Source: Cyclobacteriaceae bacterium (GTDB taxonomy: Bacteria > Bacteroidota > Bacteroidia > Cytophagales > Cyclobacteriaceae). From it: DNA of 64,000 nt. The notes beneath the pieces are model-generated. The model searched no databases, was not told the origin of the DNA, and saw only the letters and a list, made by a program, of their open reading frames with translations. Below are positions 44,790 through 56,400 of this stretch, in pieces (positions within the stretch are counted from its first letter, which is position 1; each line of letters begins with the position of its first letter). Both the position numbers and the translations under genes were made by a program. Location: NCBI GenBank assembly GCA_016787565.1, contig JAEUUG010000008.1:1-64000 (forward strand), written 5' to 3'.

Positions 44790-46709
44790 TCATTGTTTCA
44801 TTAATCCGTTTTTGAATGCATAGCTGGTGGTTTCATACCAGGCAATAGCTTCAGTTTTCAGGTTATCAGAATCAGGAACTTTTTCCAGTTCGCCCTGATC
44901 GTGAATACGAAATGTCTCACATTTTTTCCGGGGAGATAGCACCACCAGGCTGTCGTGCTTGATAAAGCCCATGGTTTGATAGGTGCTGATGAAAGCCCTT
45001 TCGCGACCGGGTTCGAGTTTGAAGATATCATAGCCAAAGAACTTGCTGGTATACGAGAAATTCAAAAGTCCTAACAAGGTAGGTCCTATATCAATCTGAC
45101 TCATCAGCCTTTCAACTTTTGTCGGTTCAATATTACCAGGAGAATAAATCAAAAGCGGGATATGGTATTTCCGAACGGGAAGTTCGGTCTTTCCAGCACT
45201 CGATGCACAATGATCGGCAACGATCACGAAGATTGTATTCGTAAACCAACTTTTTCTGCTGGATTCTTTGATAAATTTTCCGATGGCGTAATCGGTATAC
45301 TTAACGGCACCCGCACGACCGGTATGCGAAGGGATGTCGATTCTTCCTTCTGGATAAGTATATGGCCTGTGATTGGATGTTGTCATGATATGTGCGAATA
45401 CAGGTTTATGTTCTGCGAGGCACTTTTCAATTTCGCGCGTAGCAAGCGTGAAGAGATTTTCATCGGCAACACCCCAGATGTTTTCATAGTCAATATCTTC
45501 GTCATTCAGCGCATCACGATCAATTACCGTATAGCTGTTATGACCAAAGAAGTAATTCATGTTATCAAAATAGCCGTATCCTCCATAAATGTATTTGCTT
45601 TCATAACCTTTCGAGTCAAAGACATCTCCCAAAGAAAACAGATGTTCATTGTTTGGTCTTCGCACAATGGATTGACCGGGTGTTGGCGGAACGCAGAGCG
45701 ATAAGGCTTCAAGTCCGCGCACGGTGCGGGTTCCGGTTGCGTAAACATTGGTGAAGAATAAACTCTCTGTTGCGAGTGAATCAAGAAAGGGTGTGATGTG
45801 TTGGGTGTTACCAAAGGCATCCAAAAAATCGGCACTCAGACTCTCAACACTGATCATCACAACATTAAGTTTTCTTTCCGGTTCGGGGTTTGTAATTCTT
45901 CGCTCGATGCTATACGATTTTTCCCGCTCAAATTCGCTTTCTTTTGTTTTTACTAAAGCATGGATGTGATTGTTCGCCTCATCGTTACTGATGTGCTGAT
46001 AAAAACGATCGTAATCCAGTTCATTGTTGCGGTAGGCAGCAAACAACTCATACATGCCGTTTCCGGAGAGTTCATTCACATAGGCATTTGCACTGAAGTG
46101 ATGAAACTGACTGGTAATGGTGAAGAAGAACAAAGCAGGCAGCAATCCGATAATCAATACCCATTTTGTGCGCTCTTTAAAACGCAATGATTTTCCTTTG
46201 CACAATTGTATCCATGGATGGATAGCATAAACAATGGCTATAGTAAAGAGTAACAGGGAAGCAATGATCCAGAAAATTGGGTACGACTGCTGAATGTTGC
46301 CCACTACTTCTGTGGTATACACCAGGTAATCGACTGCAATAAAGTTATAGCGGGTGTTGAATTCATCCCAAAAGAACCATTCTGATATGGCATTAAAGCC
46401 GAGAATGAACACGAAGAAAAAGAATAGCCCGTAGAGCACAAATCGATGCCATGACCGTTGATAGATTTTCTCCGGCATCAGCCACAGGTACACAATCAGT
46501 GGAATAACAAAATAGCTTGCATTGACGAAGTCTGAAAAAAGGCCAATGAATAGTATGCCTATAATATTCGAAAGGGAAAGCTCAACTTCGTCAAAAGACT
46601 TGATGAAAAGCCCAATCCGGGTTGCGAGCGAAAAGCATACAAGCATAAATGCCAGTAAAACAATGAGTCCAAAACGATTCTGAAGTCCTGGAAGGAACAA
46701 TTTTTTCAT
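44790..46709 (-). CDS. LTA synthase-like membrane sulfatase/phosphoglycerol transferase
   Basis: From the ATG at 46709 the protein has 639 residues; the TTG at 46721 is less likely. Five N-terminal membrane helices (about 10-210) precede an alkaline-phosphatase-fold domain. NVVMISVESLSADFLDAFGN gives the first metal ligand, TGTRTVRGLEAL the nucleophilic Thr, and a late VIVADHCASSA the metal-binding Asp and His. In Bacteroidota such enzymes modify envelope glycans or lipids. The lipoteichoic acid function of Gram-positives does not apply directly. Confidence 0.88.
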   Translation of the reverse strand: MKKLFLPGLQNRFGLIVLLAFMLVCFSLATRIGLFIKSFDEVELSLSNIIGILFIGLFSDFVNASYFVIPLIVYLWLMPEKIYQRSWHRFVLYGLFFFFVFILGFNAISEWFFWDEFNTRYNFIAVDYLVYTTEVVGNIQQSYPIFWIIASLLLFTIAIVYAIHPWIQLCKGKSLRFKERTKWVLIIGLLPALFFFTITSQFHHFSANAYVNELSGNGMYELFAAYRNNELDYDRFYQHISNDEANNHIHALVKTKESEFEREKSYSIERRITNPEPERKLNVVMISVESLSADFLDAFGNTQHITPFLDSLATESLFFTNVYATGTRTVRGLEALSLCVPPTPGQSIVRRPNNEHLFSLGDVFDSKGYESKYIYGGYGYFDNMNYFFGHNSYTVIDRDALNDEDIDYENIWGVADENLFTLATREIEKCLAEHKPVFAHIMTTSNHRPYTYPEGRIDIPSHTGRAGAVKYTDYAIGKFIKESSRKSWFTNTIFVIVADHCASSAGKTELPVRKYHIPLLIYSPGNIEPTKVERLMSQIDIGPTLLGLLNFSYTSKFFGYDIFKLEPGRERAFISTYQTMGFIKHDSLVVLSPRKKCETFRIHDQGELEKVPDSDNLKTEAIAWYETTSYAFKNGLMKQ

Positions 46710-46767
46710 CCGGCAAATCAACTCCCGGATTCTGAATTCTTTTTGAATCTATAACAAACTCAGAATG

Positions 46768-47076
46768 TCATTCAGTCTTTTGCCGGATAACCTGTTTCAA
46801 AACATGCCCCGGCACAACCCCTGACTGCCGCCAGAGCACCTTGCCATCTTTAAATAATATGAGCGTAGGAACGCCCTGAATTTGATAAGCTGTAGCAGCC
46901 TTCGGGTTGCGGTCAACATCAACTTTTAAAATGCGCACATCCTGACCCAGATCTTTTGCAACATCGTCAATGATGGGCGCCATCATCTTGCAGGGGCCGC
47001 ACCATTCAGCTGAAAAGTCTACGAGCACAGGCTTTTCACCATGAATAATATCATGAAAGGTTTGTTTCTTTTCCAT
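46768..47076 (-). CDS. trxA: Thioredoxin
   Basis: The 102-residue protein is a classical thioredoxin with the active site WCGPCK in FSAEWCGPCKMM and the cis-Pro in GVPTLILFK. No signal peptide, so it is cytoplasmic, unlike the thioredoxin-like protein at 39117. It reduces disulfides such as those of ribonucleotide reductase. It stands between the sulfatase and permease genes on the same strand. Confidence 0.9.
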   Translation of the reverse strand: MEKKQTFHDIIHGEKPVLVDFSAEWCGPCKMMAPIIDDVAKDLGQDVRILKVDVDRNPKAATAYQIQGVPTLILFKDGKVLWRQSGVVPGHVLKQVIRQKTE

Positions 47077-47187
47077 TTTGATTTTGCTTCACACTATCCA
47101 TCCAACAACTATTGGTTTGGAATTGGTTCATTCTGTTAAATGAAGGAAAAATGCTTGTGATAATTAAGGAGGAAGCTATGCCGTCAA

Positions 47188-47979
47188 TCAGGCCAGCAGC
47201 GTTTCACGGATCAGAATCCAACATCCCATAACCAACACAAACCATCCGAATATTTTGCGCAGGCGAGCGGCCGGAATCTTGCGCGAAAAGGTATTGCCAA
47301 TTAAAATTCCAATCACAGCCAGTGCTGTAACCGATAACAAGAAAGACCAATGCATGGGATAGTTCAGCAAATCACCCAGAAAACCGGTAAGCGAATTAAT
47401 GGCGATAATAAAGAGGGATGTGCCAACAGCAGTTTTAAAGGGCAAACCGGTGAGTAACACCAGGGCAGGAATGATCAGGAATCCACCGCCTGCGCCAACT
47501 AATCCGGTAAGGAAGCCAATCAGTATTCCTTCCACCATCACCAGAATAGTTCGAAAACGATGATCGTCTGTCGAAATTTCCCGCTTGTTTCTGATCATGG
47601 AGATGGAAGCTAGAATCATGAGCACAGCAAAGAGTCCCAGCAATAAAATTCGCTTTGTGAGAATAAAGGAATCGAATTGAACAATAACATCGGGAATAGC
47701 AGGCACAATCCACTTGCGAGTAGCAAAAATGCTGACGATGGACGGGATGCCAAATAAAAGCCCTGTTCGGATATTGACAAGATGGTCTTTGTATTTGGGA
47801 ATGGCACCCACCAGACTTGTCATACCAACAATGAAGAGGGAATAAGCGGATGCCATAACCGGTTCGATGTGGAAAAGGTAGACGAGGATAGGAATGGAGA
47901 GAATAGATCCGCCTCCACCCAGGATACCCAGAATCAGACCGATACAAATGGAGGCAATGTATCCGATGAGTTCAGACAA
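47188..47979 (-). CDS. TauE/SafE-family sulfite/anion permease
   Basis: The 263-residue membrane protein has about eight helices and the duplicated glycine-rich motif of the family: ILGILGGGGSILSIPIL at the start and FLTGLVGAGGGFLIIPALVL in the middle. The start is TTG at 47979, which is needed to complete the first helix. It exports sulfite or similar anions. It lies 12 bp downstream of the RlpA gene on the same strand. Confidence 0.88.
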   Translation of the reverse strand: MSELIGYIASICIGLILGILGGGGSILSIPILVYLFHIEPVMASAYSLFIVGMTSLVGAIPKYKDHLVNIRTGLLFGIPSIVSIFATRKWIVPAIPDVIVQFDSFILTKRILLLGLFAVLMILASISMIRNKREISTDDHRFRTILVMVEGILIGFLTGLVGAGGGFLIIPALVLLTGLPFKTAVGTSLFIIAINSLTGFLGDLLNYPMHWSFLLSVTALAVIGILIGNTFSRKIPAARLRKIFGWFVLVMGCWILIRETLLA

Positions 47980-47991
47980 GGCGGTTTTGTT

Positions 47992-48675
47992 TTACAAGCG
48001 ATTGTACTCAACAATAAAGGCATCCGGAAATTTTTTCTTCAACTCCTCTCGAAACTCTTCCGCCTTTGGGCGGGAAGAAAATTGTCCGAGAATGAGGCCG
48101 TAGTATTTCACACCGTTTACAATCTTGACTTGAACCGTTACCTGCTTTTTGTAAGAGTTCTTAAGGTTATCGGCTAATCGAATCAGGTTAACCAATTCCT
48201 GATAAATTCCAATCTGAACGCCAAAACCATGGGGTTTGAGGTGTGACACCTTAAAATCATAGAACTCTTTTTCATCGACACTGACGTGATCAATTGTTCG
48301 GGCCGGATCGCTTTTTTTACCGTCTCCGGCATCAATAACCTCTAGCGTTACGTCAGCAAGGCCTTGGTTTACAAACCCCAGCTTTTCAGCAGCAGCCTTA
48401 GAAACATCGATGATGCGTCCTTCTACATAAGGACCACGATCGTTGATGATTACCTCCACCGATTGATTGTTGGCCTGGTTTGTCACACGCACCTTCGTGC
48501 CAAAGGGAAGCGTTTTATGTGCAGCGGTAAGCTTGTTATGCCGATACTTCTCTCCGCTCGCGGTAGGCGTTCCATCAAACTTGTCGGCATAGAAGGATGC
48601 TTTTCCGGTTTGCACCTGCGCCAGGGATATGATAACGAATAACTGAAATACGAACGCAAAAAATAATTTTGTCAT
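47992..48675 (-). CDS. rlpA: RlpA-like protein with SPOR-type domain
   Basis: From the ATG at 48675 the protein has 227 residues and a signal peptide (LFFAFVFQLFVIISLAQ). The double-psi beta-barrel of RlpA is clear: GKASFYADKFDGTPTASGEK, LPFGTKVRVTN, VIINDRGPYVEGRIIDVS. A C-terminal segment (YKKQVTVQVKIVNGVKYYGL) resembles a SPOR peptidoglycan-binding domain. RlpA cuts or binds peptidoglycan near the septum. It is normal for the phylum. Confidence 0.9.
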   Translation of the reverse strand: MTKLFFAFVFQLFVIISLAQVQTGKASFYADKFDGTPTASGEKYRHNKLTAAHKTLPFGTKVRVTNQANNQSVEVIINDRGPYVEGRIIDVSKAAAEKLGFVNQGLADVTLEVIDAGDGKKSDPARTIDHVSVDEKEFYDFKVSHLKPHGFGVQIGIYQELVNLIRLADNLKNSYKKQVTVQVKIVNGVKYYGLILGQFSSRPKAEEFREELKKKFPDAFIVEYNRL

Positions 48676-48844
48676 AACGTTGTGGGTTGTTGCGTGCAAT
48701 TTAAGCTCAAATCTTCAATGTACTAAGGGGGCGGGGTTAATTCTCCGTGAGCAAATGCTCAGATGACGCTCCAAAATTATTTTATTGAAAGGATAGAATA
48801 ATCCGATCTCCTGTTTGAGGCATGGATAATTGACAATTAAAGTA

Positions 48845-48852
48845 TAGCTTTG
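48845..48852 (+). promoter_or_regulatory. Bacteroidota-type -7 element upstream of guaB
   Basis: TAGCTTTG matches the TAnnTTTG consensus of Bacteroidota promoters and lies 32 bp before the guaB ATG. A TTG at 48830-48832 is closer than ideal for a -33 element, so only the -7 part is convincing. Confidence 0.5.
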
Positions 48853-48884
48853 CCCGGCAAATAATCACTCGTAAATTATTTGCC

Positions 48885-50357
48885 ATGCCACTCGATAATT
48901 CCAAATTTCTTTTTGAAGCCCTCACCTATGATGACGTGCTTCTAGTTCCGGCCTACTCCGAAATTCTCCCCCGCGAAACAGACACTTCCAGTAAACTTAC
49001 CAGCAATATCAAGCTGAATATCCCAATTGTCTCTGCCGCGATGGATACCGTGACAGAGGCTGAATTAGCAATTGCCATGGCACTGGAGGGCGGTTTGGGC
49101 TTTATTCATAAAAACATGAAGATGGAACTCCAGGCCGAACAGGTTCGTAAAGTGAAACGCTCACAAAGCGGATTGATTCTGGATCCGGTTACGCTCCCGA
49201 TTAATGCTACCGTTCAGGAAGCTGAGAACATCATGCGCGAATATAAAATTGGCGGAATACCCATTGTTGATCAAAACGGAAAGTTGGTAGGCATCATCAC
49301 CAACCGGGATCTCCGGTTTCAAAAAGATATGGATGTTCCCGTGGAGCGTATCATGACGAAGGAGAACCTGATCACCGCGGCTGAAGGAATTACCCTGGCA
49401 CGTGCAGAGGAAACGCTCAAGAAATACAAGATTGAAAAATTGCCTATCGTTAACAAAAAAGGACAACTCATTGGCCTCATCACTTTTAAGGACATACAAA
49501 AGAAGCGCAACAAACCCACTGCGTGTCAGGATACATTTGGAAGGTTGAGAGTAGGCGCTGCTGTAGGTGTAACACCGGATATTCTGGATCGAATTGTTGC
49601 CTTAAAGGCAGCAGGTGTTGACGTGATTAGCATTGACACCGCCCATGGCCATTCAAAAGGAGTAATAGAGGCTGCCAAACGCGTCAAGAAAAAATACCCT
49701 GAACTTGACCTGATTGTCGGCAATATTGCCACGGGTGAGGCCGCCAAAGCACTGGCCAAAGTAGGAGCAGATGCCGTGAAGGTAGGTGTGGGGCCGGGTA
49801 GTATTTGTACTACCCGCATTGTTGCCGGTGTAGGATTGCCACAACTCTCGGCAGTGTATGAAGCAGCCAAGGCTTTGAAGGGATCTCCGGTTGGTGTTAT
49901 TGCTGATGGTGGTGTTCGATTTTCAGGTGATATTGTTAAGGCCATTGCGGCTGGTGCCGATAGCATTATGATTGGATCATTGCTCGCAGGAACGGAAGAA
50001 GCTCCCGGTGAAGTAATTATTTATGAAGGACGGAAATTCAAGTCGTATCGCGGCATGGGTTCTTTGGAGGCGATGGATGATGGATCGAAAGACCGATACT
50101 TTCAGGATGCGGAGGACGACATCAAGAAACTTGTTCCTGAAGGTATATCAGGCCGCGTTCCGTTCAAAGGTTCGGTAGCAGAGGTGCTCTATCAACTTGT
50201 TGGTGGTTTAAAGGCCGGAATGGGTTACTGTGGAGCAAAGAATGTAGAGAAACTCAAACAGGCAAAATTTGTAAAGATTACTGCCGCGGGAGTTAATGAA
50301 AGCCATCCCCACGATGTGACGATTACAAGAGAAGCTCCGAATTATAGCCGGAAGTAG
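48885..50357 (+). CDS. guaB: IMP dehydrogenase
   Basis: The 490-residue protein shows the IMPDH barrel start (FEALTYDDVLLVPAYSEILP), two CBS domains at about 95-210 (PIVDQNGKLVGIITNRDL), the catalytic loop GVGPGSICTTR with its nucleophilic Cys, and IADGGVRFSGDIVKA for IMP binding. It oxidises IMP to XMP with NAD, the committed step to GTP. It is complete and of usual length, with its own promoter element. It marks ordinary host chromosome. Confidence 0.96.
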   Translation: MPLDNSKFLFEALTYDDVLLVPAYSEILPRETDTSSKLTSNIKLNIPIVSAAMDTVTEAELAIAMALEGGLGFIHKNMKMELQAEQVRKVKRSQSGLILDPVTLPINATVQEAENIMREYKIGGIPIVDQNGKLVGIITNRDLRFQKDMDVPVERIMTKENLITAAEGITLARAEETLKKYKIEKLPIVNKKGQLIGLITFKDIQKKRNKPTACQDTFGRLRVGAAVGVTPDILDRIVALKAAGVDVISIDTAHGHSKGVIEAAKRVKKKYPELDLIVGNIATGEAAKALAKVGADAVKVGVGPGSICTTRIVAGVGLPQLSAVYEAAKALKGSPVGVIADGGVRFSGDIVKAIAAGADSIMIGSLLAGTEEAPGEVIIYEGRKFKSYRGMGSLEAMDDGSKDRYFQDAEDDIKKLVPEGISGRVPFKGSVAEVLYQLVGGLKAGMGYCGAKNVEKLKQAKFVKITAAGVNESHPHDVTITREAPNYSRK

Positions 50358-50381
50358 ATTCCCATTTTGATACTCATCAGG

Positions 50382-50397
50382 TTACCAAGATTGGTAA
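50382..50397. repeat. Inverted repeat TTACCAA-GA-TTGGTAA
   Basis: A perfect 7-bp inverted repeat with a 2-base spacer lies 25 bp after guaB and 86 bp before the T9SS gene. There is no T-run, so it may be an operator rather than a terminator. Confidence 0.4.
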
Positions 50398-50483
50398 ATG
50401 TACCATCTACGGCAGGCTTTGTTTATTAGCCGCTTAAGTGGTTTCTTTATAGAATTTTAGTATCAAAATCATTCAGCATAAAC

Positions 50484-53400
50484 ATGAACTTGTCTAGTCT
50501 TTGGCCATCGGGAAAAATCAGAGTAATTTTTTCAATTATATTTTGGGGGCTTCTGATTTCTGCAAGTTCGTATGCCCAAATAAACCTTTATAGCCGAGCC
50601 AGCAATAATTATGACGCTTTACTAACCTGGTACACCAACCCTGGCAGAACCATTCCATTTGTGGGCACACCCGGTGCTACGCATATCCTTAACATTGGCC
50701 AAGGCCACACCATTACGGTTCCCTCCGGAACAACCGTAACGTTTGCAGGAGTAGTAGTCCACGATGCCGGGGCAAGTGGGACTTTTGTTATCGGAACTAA
50801 CCCTAATGCAGCCGCAGCAGTAACCATTACCGGTGATATTGTCATCAACAGTTCCGGAGCTTTTCAAACCGGTGGTGATGGTACTGCAGTTCATTCATTA
50901 ACGATTGGCGGGAATCTGACCAATGACAACATATTTAATATGCGAAGTGCCGCACTTGATGTTGTGGAGGTTACATTCAATGGTTCGGCCAATCGAACGC
51001 TAAGCGGTGCGGGAAATACTTTTATTTTTAATCGGTTAACATTAAACACCACAGCCTCCAGTAACCTCAATGTAAACAGCAACATTCTCATCAATTCTGT
51101 GCTGACATTTTCAGCAAATGGTCTTTTGGTTGTGGGTTCATCCAACAACATTACATTGAGCGGTGGAGCAAGTATAGCCGGAAATAATGCCAGTCGCTAT
51201 ATTCAATTAGATGGCAGCACAAACTCTGGAAGTCAACTGATTAAAACCAGCAATGGTGCAACTGCATCGTGGCAAATAACCTATCCCGTAGGTACTGAAA
51301 CAGGAGGCTATACACCTGTGGTGTTTGGAACAGTGGGTGGAACAGCACCTACAAATGGAAGTACCATTGCTATTAAAGCTATTTACAATAGTAGCGTGCA
51401 AGGTCAATTGAGAAGAACGTTCAGAATTGCCATTGCAGGAAATGCTGCGGCAACAACCTTCTCTGGTCCGCAGTTTAATTACAATGCTACACTCGATTTA
51501 TCACAAGGTGATGCCTTGGCAAATTACTCCACAATCTGGCATTTGAGTGCTGCCAGCGGATCATGGACTTCACCTGCCGGAACAGCACCAGGAGCCGGTA
51601 CATTTTCGGTTACTACACCTACACACAATCTTGTTACAGGCACTTACTATTATACCATTGGTACGTCAACAGCTTATCCGAATACCTGGTATACCTACCA
51701 GAGTGGCGTGTGGAGTGACTGGCAAAACTGGACGCTCGATCCTTCGGGAACAACACTCGTGAATGGACTGAACCTGCCGCCACAGCCAGGTGATGAAATT
51801 GTTATTTTGAACGGATCAACCATTACCAATGATGGTGATGGACAGGTAGCTTCCAGTACGACCATTGAAGGAGGAGCCATATTGGATATGGTGGCTACAA
51901 CCGGTAACACGTTGGGAACCGTAAGCGGTGCGGGGATTTTACGAATTCAAGGTATTAATCTTCCTTCCGGGAACTACACCGCCTTTGTTACAGCCGGAAC
52001 CGGTGGCACGGTTGAATATTACAATACCGGAGGGCTGCTTCCAACCGCCCAGACAACCTACAATAAATTATTACTCACGAACACTACCGGGTCAGCCATC
52101 ACCTACATCACCGCGAATAATTTAACCGTGAACAGCGACTTTGGAATTACGCAGAGCGGAGGAGGAGGAACGGTAACCTGGCAAATCAATAACGGCACTG
52201 CCAACAGGAGAACAATTATTCTCAACGGAAGTCTAACCGTTTCCACCAGTGGAAGAATACGGGCAAGTAACTCCGGGCAAACTGGTCCGCACTTACTGAC
52301 AATTTTCGGAGATTTGACCAACAATGGATCTATCAAATTCTTTGATGATACGGATGCACAGTTGGAAGATGCGGATTATACATCGGGTGCTATTTACACT
52401 ACAGCATTGAAAAACAATGCCGTGAACGTGACCTTCAGCGGTGTAGCCAATCAGCTTGTGACGTGTAATGGCCAAACTGATTTTTACAGGCTTATTGTTA
52501 ACAAAGGTTCCGGGCAGCAGGCTATGTTAACAGTGAATTCAGCTGCCGTAGCAAATTTCAGATTATTTGGGCCAGCTAACTTATTCAGTACTGGAGGTGT
52601 TTCGAATTGTGCTCTGTCAATTGCCAATGGGACATTGCAATTGACAGGTTCAATAACAATTCCAATTCTGATAGTCAATGGTTCGGCAAATGTACCAAAT
52701 GATATTTTCTCAATTCCTCAAACAGGTGCACTTTGGCTCAATGGTTCGGGAGTAAGTGTAACGCTAACAAACAATAATGCTGGTAACGATGATCAACGAC
52801 TTACTGTTGATGGATTGTTCAGAGTTACGGATGGTGTATTTAACTCCGGATTCTCACGGGGTATCGGTTCTACCAATGGAGGAACCATACTCATCGAGGG
52901 GGGCACAACCAGCATTTGGCAATATCGACCCGTTTCTGGTGGCTCAGGTATTTTTTCTTATATCCAAACCGGAGGTACGGTAAATGTTGGTACAAAGGGC
53001 TACAACGGAACACCTACTTTATCGGGAGTTAATGATGGAGTGGGTGGAGTTACTGACCAATTCGCTCGGTTTTCGTTGGCTAAAGCCAGTTCTTCTTTTC
53101 AAATGTCGGGGGGTATAATTAACATAGGTACACCCACAACGCCTACTCCGGCAGGGGCTAATACGCCATTAGCAGGGGGTCTAGACATCCAGAGTGCAAA
53201 CGGAAATTATAATGTAACAGGTGGCACTATCAATATGTACATCCCAACAGGTGGTACAATTAATTTTAGTATTTATTCCACTGCACCACTCTACAATGTT
53301 AATATTTATCGTGAGGGTACAACAACAGCACGAACCGCTGTACTCAATAGTCCGCTAACTGTTTTGAATGATTTAACAATTCTTACCGGAAACAGCCCAA

Positions 53401-56400
53401 CGCTTAACTGTGCTAATAATGACCTTACCGTTGGCGGAAACCTTGTCATTCAAACAGGAACCACCCTTACTCCAGGCACAAACGATATCATCTTTAATGG
53501 CTCGGGTGCTCAAGCCTGGACACACAACGGTACCATTACAACTTTGAATGATGTAGTGGTGAATAAGAGCGCAGGTACGTTAACACTGGGTGGATCTGGA
53601 ACTTTCCCTCCTATAACAGGAGCCACAACTGGATTAACGTTAACTTCCGGTACGCTCAATGATGGAGGAAAGACGATAACCGTTACGGGCGCTCTAACCA
53701 ATAACGCTGTCCATACTGGAGCAGGGGCAATTGTATACAACAACGCGGGCGCTTCTACCATTGGCGGCAGTAATGGAACCTTTGGTAACCTGACCATCAA
53801 TACAAACGCAACAATTGCTACTGCTGGAAAGCAGACCATTACTGGAACGCTTCGTTTGATAGGTGCAATTACAACGCTGAATATTGGATCGAATAACCTT
53901 ACTGTGCTTGGAAATATTTACAGCAATGCCACCCCGGGCACTGCAGTCGCTTTTACAAACACAAAGCGAATCCAAACGAATGGCCTTCGCAACGATGGTG
54001 GCTTAACTCGTCAATCAACTTCGGGCGTTGCTTTACTTTTCCCGGTTGGGACATCAAGCATTTTGTATACCCCTGTAACCATTAACACCACAGCAACAAC
54101 AGCTGGCACCGTTACTGTTAGTCCGGTCGCCAACGCGCACCCCAATGTTACCACACCGAGTGAGAGTGTTCAATATTTCTGGAGGGTAACAAGTTCGGGT
54201 TTTGCGGGTATTTCAACTGTTTCCCATAATACCTATACCTATAGTAATGCTACGCGCGATGCAGCATCAGCTACCTACCGGCCAGCACGCTATGACCCGA
54301 ATACATTTACCTGGGCCTATGGACCAACGTACGATGCAACGGCTGGAGGTGGATTAACAACCATTCCTAACTTCAATACCGGAACGGGCTGGACGGGTAT
54401 TGGCACTACCCAATTAGATGGAGAATATACAGCAGGCAACCTGGCGGCATTTGGAGCGGTAACAGTTTATTACAGCCGTGCCAGTGCAGCCTGGAACCTT
54501 AATACAACCTGGAGTAATACAGCAGTGGGTGGTCCAGCCGCGGGCTCTTTCCCATGTTCATCTTGTCCTGTTGTTATTGGTGATGGTGGGGCAAATAACC
54601 ACACCGTTACGATCGATGCAGACGGAAGAAATGCCGGAAGTCTCTTCTTAGCACCAGGTTCAACATTAGACTGCGGTACGCGCGTCAACCTGGACTTCGG
54701 TGTAAATACTTCAGGGACAGGTACCCTTCGCATCGGTTCAGCCGTTTTCCCTGCCGGGGATTTCGTGAATTTTCTCGGTGCTGGTGGAGGAACAGTAGAG
54801 TGGTATGGTGCCACGAAGACCATTCCTTCAACAGGTTCGGCACCTCAAAACTTAAATCTAATCACCTATAGAAATTTAGTAATCAGTCCGAATGCGGCTG
54901 CCCAAATTACCCTGCCGGATAGAAACCTTACCATTTATAACAACTTTACCGTGAGTGGAGCGGCTGCGAATGGTCAGGCTGTTAACAATGTAACGGCACC
55001 ATTTACTATTACTATCAATGGAAATTTAAATGTGGTTTCGGGTACCCTGACGTTTGCAAACAATACAGTACCAAATTCCACAATTTATGATATTACGGGT
55101 AATACAACTATTGATGCCGGAGCATCTATCAACACCCCCAATAACTTTGCAAGCTCTCATACTATTATAACAAGTGGTTCGATAATTAATAATGGAACAT
55201 TTGATTTATTTGGGAGCGTTGCGAGAGCAACAAATTTAGTTTTTATTGGTACGAACGATGCCAGTATTACAGGTACGAATGGCTCCGCTTTAACAGAACT
55301 GAATTTTGTGACCGTTAATAAAGGTTCTTCGCAAGCATCTACACTTGCCGTTGATGTAGCCGGAACATTAAATACACTTTCGAACAACTGGCTGACCTTG
55401 CAAAATGGAACATTAAATTTCAACGTTCCTTCCGGGTCTATAACCCTAACGAATACAGCAAACAATACATTCACTATTTCTTCCACTGCGAGACTAAAAG
55501 TTCAGGGAGGTACAGTGACTATCGGAAATAATAATAGTAATGGTAGTGATTTAATTTTGGCAGGGGCAATTGAAGTTGCCGGTGGTGTGTTGAATATTGG
55601 GAATTCTGCAAATAATACTAATAACGACATTGAATACGCTGCAGCCGGTACACCCACTATTATTGTTTCATCGGGGAATCTCATTGTAAATGGGGCTATT
55701 CGGAGAGCCACTACAACCCTTTCGGGTGCTTTGGTCTACAACCAAAGTGGTGGTACTGTAACAGTGGAAGGCCGAAACTGTGCAGTTGCTCCAAACAACA
55801 CCCGTGGTATTTTTGAAATTGAAAGTAATGCCGGTAGCAGCTTCACGTTTACCGGAGGTACACTGAATGTCAGAAGATCAACGGGAGGCGCTTCGTTTGC
55901 TGATCTGTATATCAATCCGGCATCCAGTTCTGTTTCGTCTTCTGGTACTATTCAATTTGGTATGAATGCCAATACGTTCGTTTCGGGTACACTCAGTATC
56001 AATGTTGTTCCGGCAGTGGGCAATTTCAGCATCCTGAATGCAGGGGGTACAGTACAGAACATTGATATGCGCTCAAGTGAACTAACCTCAACCGGTACCC
56101 TTACCATTGAAGCCAATAGCACGCTGCGCACAAATGCACTGAATGTGAACATTGGTGGTGATCTGGTTATTGCCGGAACGTACAACGGAACCATATCTGG
56201 AGGAAATACAACAACCTTCAATGGTTCAGGAGCACAGAGTGGAGCCCTCACGGCTGGAAGCACATTTCAGAACATTACTATTAATAAACCAGCCGGAACA
56301 GTAACGTTGACGGGTAACTCATCAATCAACAACCTGAACATTTTGAGTGGTATACTTTCCGTTGCCAATACGCTTGACATCAATGGTGACATTGTGAATA